Shown: positions 51,401 to 61,261 of the stretch, one piece after another
Layout: the number at the start of each line of letters is the position of its first letter
Numbering within the stretch: position 1 is the first letter of the stretch
DNA from: Setophaga petechia
Lineage: Eukaryota > Chordata > Aves > Passeriformes > Parulidae
Direction: 5' to 3'
DNA length: 64,000 nucleotides
Assembly: GCA_024362935.1 (NCBI GenBank)
Contig: JANCRA010000060.1
Location: 250,501-314,500 of the forward strand
Program-made: the position numbers and the translations under genes
Notes under the pieces: generated by a model
Databases searched by the model: none
What the model was told of the DNA's origin: nothing
The model's input: the letters and a program-made list of their open reading frames with translations, nothing else

Positions 51401-53216
51401 AGATGTGGGTGACTAGAGGCACTTGCTAGAGTGCACTACAAGTGTAATCTCTGCACAAGACTGGGATTGTGTGCCCAGCTTGCAAACTGATATGAAACAG
51501 TACTTTTCCACTCTCTTGCCTTTCCACTCACATTAATACTGGAAAGGAAGGCGTTTTGGACAACTTTCTTTTTCTTGTTGCAAAACCCTCTGCAGCCCTC
51601 TGTGCAACTTCTAGAACACGATAGGAGATGTTTAGTGAGGAGGAACGTTTTGTCCTTGCGAGACATAGTGAAAAAGCTATTTGCTTAGATGTAGGTGACA
51701 AGAAACACTTACTGCAGTGCACTGACAAGCTAATTGCTACACAACACGGGGATGGTGTAAGCAGCTTGCAAAGTGATAGAAAACAGTACCTTTCCACTCT
51801 CCTGCCTTTCCACTCACATTAATACTTGAAAGGAATGCGTCTTAGACAACTTTTTTTTCTTGTTGCAAAACCCTCTGCAGCCCTCTGTGCAACTTCTAGA
51901 ACACGATAGGAGATGTTTAGTGAGGAGGAACGTTTTCTCCTTGCGAGACATAGTGAAAAAGCTATTTGCTTAGATGGAGGTGACAAGAAACACTTACTGC
52001 AGTGCACTGACAAGCTAATTGCTACACAACACTGGGATGGTGTAAGCAGCTTGCAAAGTGATAGAAAACAGTACCTTTCCACTCTCCTGCCTTTTCCATT
52101 TATATTAATACTCGAAAGGAAGCAATTTTGGACAACAGTCGTTTGCTTCTTGGAAAGCACTCTGCAGCCTTGCGTGCAACCTCTAGAACAAGATGGAAGA
52201 TGTTTTCTGAACAGACACACTTTCTCATTAAGAGATATAGTAAAAAAGCTTTTTGCTTAGATGTATGTGACAATAGGCACTTGCGAGAGTGCACTACAAG
52301 TGTAATCTCTGCACAAGACTGGGATTGTGTGCCCAGCTTGCAAACTGATATGAAACAGTACTTTTCCACTCTCTTGCCTTTCCTTTCACATTAATACCGG
52401 AAAGGAAGGCGTTTTGGACAACTTTTGTTTTCTTGTTGCAGAACACTCTGCAGAGCTGCGTGCAACCTCAGGAACAGGAAGGAAGATGTTTTCTGAACTG
52501 GGACACTCTCTCCCTGCGGGATACATTGAAAAACTTGTTTGCTGAGATGTAGGTGGCAAGAGGAACTTACCACAGTGCAGTGCAAAGGTAAAGGCTGCAC
52601 AACACAAGCATTTTGTAAGCAGTTTGCAAACTGAGCGATAACAGTACCTTTCCACTCTGCTGCATTTTCCTTTCCCAGTACAATACGAATTTTAGGGGGT
52701 TTGAAAAACTTTCTTTTACTTCTTGTGAAACACTCTGCAGACCTTCTTGTACCCTTTTTAAAACGATGGGAGCTGTTTTCTGAACAGGCAAAGTTTTTCC
52801 TTAGGAGATACAATGAAAAAGCTCTTTGCTTAGATGTAGGTGACTAGAGGCACTTGCTAGAGTGCACTGCAAGTGTAATCTCTGCACAAGACTGGGATTG
52901 TGTACCCAGCTTGCAAACTGATATGAAACAGTACTTTTCCACTCTCTTGCCTTTCCTTTCACATTAATACTGGAATGGAAGGCGTTTTGGACAACTTTTG
53001 TTTTCTTGTTGCAGAACACTCTGCAGAGCTGCGTGCGACCTCTAGAACACGATGGAAGATGTTTTCTGAACTGGGACACTCTCTTCCTGCGGGATACAGT
53101 GAAAACCCTATTTGCTGAGATGTAGGTGGCAAGAGGAACTTACTACAGTGCACTGCAAAAGTAAAAGCTGCACAACACTGGCATTTTGTAAGCAGCTTGC
53201 AAACTGAGAGAAAACA
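48479..53216. repeat. HOR copy 6 (16-mer core, 4738 bp)
   Basis: It has the same length and the same M11-M38 junction marks as copies 3 and 7, with M38 at about 51786. A private T-to-C change in M40 gives AATACCGGAAAGG near 52395 where the others read AATACTGGAAAGG. It carries cassette A only. With copy 7 it forms two adjacent 16-mers, a plain local tandem duplication of the short HOR. Confidence 0.95.
48963..49172. other. GC-rich CpG cassette, type A (copy 6)
   Basis: Appears identical to the copy 1 cassette, with the dyad at 49093-49106. Confidence 0.9.
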
Positions 53217-56200
53217 GTACCTTTCCACTCTCCTGCCTTTTCCATTCCCAGTTACATTCCAATGTTAGCAGTTTTGGACAACTTTCTTTCTCTTCTTGCA
53301 AAACAATCTGCAGACGTGTGTGCAAGCTCTAGGACTCGAAGAGAGATGTTTTCTGAACAGGAACATTTTTCTCCTTGCGAGACATAGTGAAAAAGCTTTT
53401 TGCTTAGATATAGGTGACAAGACGCACTATCTAGAGTGCACTGCAAAGCCAATTGCTGCACAACACTGGCATTGTGTAAGCAGCTTGCAGTCTGAGAGAA
53501 AAAAGTATCTTTCCGCTCTCCTGCCTTTTCCAGTTCCAGGAACATTCGGATGGGTGGCGTTTTGGACAAGTTTCTTTTTCTTGTTGCTAAACGCTCTGCA
53601 GACCTGCGTGCAACCTCTACAACAGGAGGGGAGATATTTTCTGAACAGACACAGTTTCTCCTTGCGACACATAGTGCAAAAGCCTTTTGCTAACATGTAG
53701 CCGGCAGGGGACGCTACAGACCAGGTAACGAAGCACTGCAAAGTTAAAAGCCGCTGCCGGGCGTCTTCGGCACTAGCTGTGCTCCGAAGCACACCGCGAC
53801 CCGCCCACAGCCCTTAAACGGGAACCGTGCTTTTCGCGCCAAAAAAAACCGTCTTCTCCACCGGGACACAGAGACTGCGGCAGCATCTGAGCGGCGAACA
53901 ACGTGCCCGCACAACACTGGGATCGGGTAAGCAGCTTGCAAACTGGTAGAACACAGTACCTATCAACTCTCCTGCCTTCTCCATTCCCAGTAACTTTCAA
54001 ATTGAATGCGTTTGGCACAATGTTCGTTTTCGTGTTGCAGTACACTCTGCAGACCTGCGTGCGACCTCAGGGACACGATGGAAGATGTTTTTTAAACTGG
54101 AACACTCTCTCCCTGCGGGATACAGTGAAAAACCTTTTTGCTTAGATATAGGTGAGTAGAGGCACTTGCTACAGTGCACTGCAAAGGTAATGGCTGCACA
54201 ACACTTGCCTTGTGTGCACAGTTTCTAAACTGATAGAACACAGTACACCTGCACTCTCCTGCATTTTCCTTTCCCAGTGAAATTCGAATCGAAGGGGTTT
54301 GGACAACTTTCCTTTACTTCTTGCAAAACACTCTGCAGACCTTCTTGTACCTTCTAAAACACCACGGGATATGTTTTCTAAACAGACACACTTTCTCCTT
54401 AAGAGATATAGTACAAAAGCTTTTTGCTTAGATGCAAGTGACAATAGGCACTTGCTACAGTGCACTGCAAATGTAATGGCTGCACAAAACTGGCATTTTG
54501 TAAGCAGCTTGCAAACTGAGAGAAAACTGTACCTTTCCACTCTCCTGCATTTTCCTTTCCCAGTACAATTTGAATCGAAGGTGTTTGGGACAACTTTCTT
54601 TTACTTCTTGCAAAACACTCTGCAGACATTCTTGTACCCTTTAAAAAACCATGGGAGCTGTTTTCTCAACAGGCAAAGTTTCTCTTTAGGAGATACAGTT
54701 AAAAAGCTATTTGCTTAAACGTAGGTTACTCTAGGATCTTGCTACAGTGCACTGCAAAGGTAATGGCTGCACAACACTTGCATTGTGGCACAGTTTGCAA
54801 ACTGATAGAAAACAGTACTCCGGCACTCCCCTGGATTTTCCTTTCCCAGTGAAATTCGAATCGAAGGGGTTTTGGACAACTTCCTTTTACTTCTTGCAAA
54901 ACACTCTGCAGACCTACTTGTACATTCTAAAACATCATGGGAGATGTTTTCTGAGAAGGCAGAGTTTCACCTTGCAAGATATTGTGAAAAAGGAATTTGC
55001 TTAGATGTAGGTGACAATAGGCACTTGCTACAGTGCACTGCAAATGTAATGGCTGCACAACACTGGCATTTTGTAAGCAGCTTGCAAACTGAGAGATAAC
55101 AGGACCTTTCCACTCTGCTGCATTTTCCTTTCCCAGTACAATTCGAATTTTAGGGGTTTTGGACAACTTTCTTTTACTTCTTGCAAAACACTCTTGTACC
55201 CTTTTCCAAACGATGGGAGCTGTTTTCTCAACAGGCAATGTTTCTCCTTGCAAGACATTGTGAAAAAGCTATTTGCTTAGATATAGGTGTCTAGAGGCAC
55301 TTGCTACAGTGCACTGCAAAGGTAATGGCTGCACAACACTTGCATTGTGGCACAGTTTGCAAACTGATAGAAAACAGTACCTTTCCACTCTCCTGCATTT
55401 TCCTTTCCCAGTACAATTTGAATCGATGGGCTTTTGGACAACTTTCTATTACTTCTTGCAAAACACTCTGCAGACCTTCTTGTACCCTTTTCATAAAACA
55501 TGGGAGATATTTTCTCAGCAGGCAGAGTTGCTCCTTGCAAGACATTGTGAAAAAGGAATTTGTCTAGATGTAGGTGACAGTAGGCACTTGCTAGAGTGCA
55601 CTGCAAATGTAATGTCTGCACAAAACTGGGATTGTGTACCCAGCTTGCAAACTGATATGAAACAGTACTTTTCCACTCTCGTGCCTTTCCTTTCACATTA
55701 ATCCTCGAAAGGAAGGCGTTTTGGACAACTTTCCTTTTCTTGTTGCAGAACACTCTGCTGACCTGCGTGCGACCTCTAGAACAAGATGGAAGATGTTTTC
55801 TGAACTGGGACACTCTCTTCCTGCGGGATACAGTGAAAAACCTATTTGCTTACATGTAGGTGGCAAGAGGAACATACTACAGTGCACTGCAAAGGTAAAA
55901 GTTGCAAAACACTGGCATTTTGTATGCAGCTTACAAACTGAGAGATAACAGTACCTTTCCACTCTACTGCATTTTCCTTTCCCAGGACAATTCCAATTTT
56001 AGGGGGTTTGAAAAACTTTCTTTTACTTCTTGCGAAACACTCTGCAGACCTTCTTGTACCCTTTTAAAAACGATGGGAGCTGTTTTCTCAACAGGCAAAG
56101 TTTCTCCTTAGGAAATACAGTGAAAAAGCTATTTGCTTAGATGTGGGTGACTAGAGGCACTTGCTAGAGTGCACTACAAGTGTAATCTCTGCACAAGACT

Positions 56201-57954
56201 GGGATTGTGTGCCCAGCTTGCAAACTGATATGAAACAGTACTTTTCCACTCTCTTGCCTTTCCACTCACATTAATACTGGAAAGGAAGGCGTTTTGGACA
56301 ACTTTCTTTTTCTTGTTGCAAAACCCTCTGCAGCCCTCTGTGCAACTTCTAGAACACGATAGGAGATGTTTAGTGAGGAGGAACGTTTTGTCCTTGCGAG
56401 ACATAGTGAAAAAGCTATTTGCTTAGATGTAGGTGACAAGAAACACTTACTGCAGTGCACTGACAAGCTAATTGCTACACAACACGGGGATGGTGTAAGC
56501 AGCTTGCAAAGTGATAGAAAACAGTACCTTTCCACTCTCCTGCCTTTCCACTCACATTAATACTTGAAAGGAATGCGTCTTAGACAACTTTTTTTTCTTG
56601 TTGCAAAACCCTCTGCAGCCCTCTGTGCAACTTCTAGAACACGATAGGAGATGTTTAGTGAGGAGGAACGTTTTCTCCTTGCGAGACATAGTGAAAAAGC
56701 TATTTGCTTAGATGGAGGTGACAAGAAACACTTACTGCAGTGCACTGACAAGCTAATTGCTACACAACACTGGGATGGTGTAAGCAGCTTGCAAAGTGAT
56801 AGAAAACAGTACCTTTCCACTCTCCTGCCTTTTCCATTTATATTAATACTCGAAAGGAAGCAATTTTGGACAACAGTCGTTTGCTTCTTGGAAAGCACTC
56901 TGCAGCCTTGCGTGCAACCTCTAGAACAAGATGGAAGATGTTTTCTGAACAGACACACTTTCTCATTAAGAGATATAGTAAAAAAGCTTTTTGCTTAGAT
57001 GTATGTGACAATAGGCACTTGCGAGAGTGCACTACAAGTGTAATCTCTGCACAAGACTGGGATTGTGTGCCCAGCTTGCAAACTGATATGAAACAGTACT
57101 TTTCCACTCTCTTGCCTTTCCTTTCACATTAATACTGGAAAGGAAGGCGTTTTTGACAACTTTTGTTTTCTTGTTGCAGAACACTCTGCAGAGCTGCGTG
57201 CAACCTCAGGAACAGGAAGGAAGATGTTTTCTGAACTGGGACACTCTCTCCCTGCGGGATACATTGAAAAACTTGTTTGCTGAGATGTAGGTGGCAAGAG
57301 GAACTTACCACAGTGCAGTGCAAAGGTAAAGGCTGCACAACACAAGCATTTTGTAAGCAGTTTGCAAACTGAGCGATAACAGTACCTTTCCACTCTGCTG
57401 CATTTTCCTTTCCCAGTACAATACGAATTTTAGGGGGTTTGAAAAACTTTCTTTTACTTCTTGTGAAACACTCTGCAGACCTTCTTGTACCCTTTTTAAA
57501 ACGATGGGAGCTGTTTTCTGAACAGGCAAAGTTTTTCCTTAGGAGATACAATGAAAAAGCTCTTTGCTTAGATGTAGGTGACTAGAGGCACTTGCTAGAG
57601 TGCACTGCAAGTGTAATCTCTGCACAAGACTGGGATTGTGTACCCAGCTTGCAAACTGATATGAAACAGTACTTTTCCACTCTCTTGCCTTTCCTTTCAC
57701 ATTAATACTGGAATGGAAGGCGTTTTGGACAACTTTTGTTTTCTTGTTGCAGAACACTCTGCAGAGCTGCGTGCGACCTCTAGAACACGATGGAAGATGT
57801 TTTCTGAACTGGGACACTCTCTTCCTGCGGGATACAGTGAAAACCCTATTTGCTGAGATGTAGGTGGCAAGAGGAACTTACTACAGTGCACTGCAAAAGT
57901 AAAAGCTGCACAACACTGGCATTTTGTAAGCAGCTTGCAAACTGAGAGAAAACA
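53217..57954. repeat. HOR copy 7 (16-mer core, 4738 bp)
   Basis: It is another minimal HOR with M38 at about 56524 and the same private junction marks as copies 3 and 6. M10 reads GGACAATTCC near 55984, a variant otherwise seen only in copy 1 (near 2779); the other copies read GGAGAATTCG. M40 has GTTTTTGACAAC near 57148 instead of GTTTTGGACAAC. Confidence 0.95.
53701..53910. other. GC-rich CpG cassette, type A (copy 7)
   Basis: Appears identical to the copy 1 cassette, with the dyad at 53831-53844. It lies exactly 4738 bp from the cassettes of copies 6 and 8. Confidence 0.9.
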
Positions 57955-58438
57955 GTACCTTTCTACTCTCCTGCCTTTTCCATTCCCAGTTACATTCCAA
58001 TGTTAGCAGTTTTGGACAACTTTCTTTCTCTTCTTGCAAAACAATCTGCAGACGTGTGTGCAAGCTCTAGGACTCGAAGAGAGATGTTTTCTGAACAGGA
58101 ACATTTTTCTCCTTGCGAGACATAGTGAAAAAGCTTTTTGCTTAGATATAGGTGACAAGACGCACTATCTAGAGTGCACTGCAAAGCCAATTGCTGCACA
58201 ACACTGGCATTGTGTAAGCAGCTTGCAGTCTGAGAGAAAAAAGTATCTTTCCGCTCTCCTGCCTTTTCCAGTTCCAGGAACATTCGGATGGGTGGCGTTT
58301 TGGACAAGTTTCTTTTTCTTGTTGCTAAACGCTCTGCAGACCTGCGTGCAACCTCTACAACAGGAGGGGAGATATTTTCTGAACAGACACAGTTTCTCCT
58401 TGCGACACATAGTGCAAAAGCCTTTTGCTAACATGTAG

Positions 58439-58648
58439 CCGGCAGGGGACGCTACAGACCAGGTAACGAAGCACTGCAAAGTTAAAAGCCGCTGCCGGGC
58501 GTCTTCGGCACTAGCTGTGCTCCGAAGCACACCGCGACCCGCCCACAGCCCTTAAACGGGAACCGTGCTTTTCGCGCCAAAAAAAACCGTCTTCTCCACC
58601 GGGACACAGAGACTGCGGCAGCATCTGAGCGGCGAACAACGTGCCCGC
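58439..58648. other. GC-rich CpG cassette, type A (copy 8)
   Basis: Appears identical to the copy 1 cassette, with the dyad at 58569-58582. Confidence 0.9.
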
Positions 58649-61261
58649 ACAACACTGGGATCGGGTAAGCAGCTTGCAAACTGGTAGAACACAGTACCTA
58701 TCAACTCTCCTGCCTTCTCCATTCCCAGTAACTTTCAAATTGAATGCGTTTGGCACAATGTTCGTTTTCGTGTTGCAGTACACTCTGCAGACCTGCGTGC
58801 GACCTCAGGGACACGATGGAAGATGTTTTTTAAACTGGAACACTCTCTCCCTGCGGGATACAGTGAAAAACCTTTTTGCTTAGATATAGGTGAGTAGAGG
58901 CACTTGCTACAGTGCACTGCAAAGGTAATGGCTGCACAACACTTGCCTTGTGTGCACAGTTTCTAAACTGATAGAACACAGTACACCTGCACTCTCCTGC
59001 ATTTTCCTTTCCCAGTGAAATTCGAATCGAAGGGGTTTGGACAACTTTCCTTTACTTCTTGCAAAACACTCTGCAGACCTTCTTGTACCTTCTAAAACAC
59101 CACGGGATATGTTTTCTAAACAGACACACTTTCTCCTTAAGAGATATAGTACAAAAGCTTTTTGCTTAGATGCAAGTGACAATAGGCACTTGCTACAGTG
59201 CACTGCAAATGTAATGGCTGCACAAAACTGGCATTTTGTAAGCAGCTTGCAAACTGAGAGAAAACTGTACCTTTCCACTCTCCTGCATTTTCCTTTCCCA
59301 GTACAATTTGAATCGAAGGTGTTTGGGACAACTTTCTTTTACTTCTTGCAAAACACTCTGCAGACATTCTTGTACCCTTTAAAAAACCATGGGAGCTGTT
59401 TTCTCAACAGGCAAAGTTTCTCTTTAGGAGATACAGTTAAAAAGCTATTTGCTTAAACGTAGGTTACTCTAGGATCTTGCTACAGTGCACTGCAAAGGTA
59501 ATGGCTGCACAACACTTGCATTGTGGCACAGTTTGCAAACTGATAGAAAACAGTACTCCGGCACTCCCCTGGATTTTCCTTTCCCAGTGAAATTCGAATC
59601 GAAGGGGTTTTGGACAACTTCCTTTTACTTCTTGCAAAACACTCTGCAGACCTACTTGTACATTCTAAAACATCATGGGAGATGTTTTCTGAGAAGGCAG
59701 AGTTTCACCTTGCAAGATATTGTGAAAAAGGAATTTGCTTAGATGTAGGTGACAATAGGCACTTGCTACAGTGCACTGCAAATGTAATGGCTGCACAACA
59801 CTGGCATTTTGTAAGCAGCTTGCAAACTGAGAGATAACAGGACCTTTCCACTCTGCTGCATTTTCCTTTCCCAGTACAATTCGAATTTTAGGGGTTTTGG
59901 ACAACTTTCTTTTACTTCTTGCAAAACACTCTTGTACCCTTTTCCAAACGATGGGAGCTGTTTTCTCAACAGGCAATGTTTCTCCTTGCAAGACATTGTG
60001 AAAAAGCTATTTGCTTAGATATAGGTGTCTAGAGGCACTTGCTACAGTGCACTGCAAAGGTAATGGCTGCACAACACTTGCATTGTGGCACAGTTTGCAA
60101 ACTGATAGAAAACAGTACCTTTCCACTCTCCTGCATTTTCCTTTCCCAGTACAATTTGAATCGATGGGCTTTTGGACAACTTTCTATTACTTCTTGCAAA
60201 ACACTCTGCAGACCTTCTTGTACCCTTTTCATAAAACATGGGAGATATTTTCTCAGCAGGCAGAGTTGCTCCTTGCAAGACATTGTGAAAAAGGAATTTG
60301 TCTAGATGTAGGTGACAGTAGGCACTTGCTAGAGTGCACTGCAAATGTAATGTCTGCACAAAACTGGGATTGTGTACCCAGCTTGCAAACTGATATGAAA
60401 CAGTACTTTTCCACTCTCGTGCCTTTCCTTTCACATTAATCCTCGAAAGGAAGGCGTTTTGGACAACTTTCCTTTTCTTGTTGCAGAACACTCTGCTGAC
60501 CTGCGTGCGACCTCTAGAACAAGATGGAAGATGTTTTCTGAACTGGGACACTCTCTTCCTGCGGGATACAGTGAAAAACCTATTTGCTTACATGTAGGTG
60601 GCAAGAGGAACATACTACAGTGCACTGCAAAGGTAAAAGTTGCAAAACACTGGCATTTTGTATGCAGCTTACAAACTGAGAGATAACAGTACCTTTCCAC
60701 TCTACTGCATTTTCCTTTCCCAGGAGAATTCGAATTTTAGGGGGTTTGAAAAACTTTCTTTTACTTCTTGCGAAACACTCTGCAGACCTTCTTGTACCCT
60801 TTTAAAAACGATGGGAGCTGTTTTCTCAACAGGCTAAGTTTCTCCTTAGGAAATACAGTGAAAAAGCTATTTGCTTAGATGTGGGTGACTAGAGGCACTT
60901 GCTAGAGTGCACTACAAGTGTAATCTCTGCACAAGACTGGGATTGTGTGCCCAGCTTGCAAACTGATATGAAACAGTACTTTTCCACTCTCTTGCCTTTC
61001 CACTCACATTAATACTGGAAAGGAAGGCGTTTTGGACAACTTTCTTTTTCTTGTTGCAAAACCCTCTGCAGCCCTCTGTGCAACTTCTAGAACACGATAG
61101 GAGATGTTTAGTGAGGAGGAACGTTTTGTCCTTGCGAGACATAGTGAAAAAGCTATTTGCTTAGATGTAGGTGACAAGAAACACTTACTGCAGTACACTG
61201 ACAAGCTAATTGCTACACAACACGGGGATGGTGTAAGCAGCTTGCAAAGTGATAGAAAACA

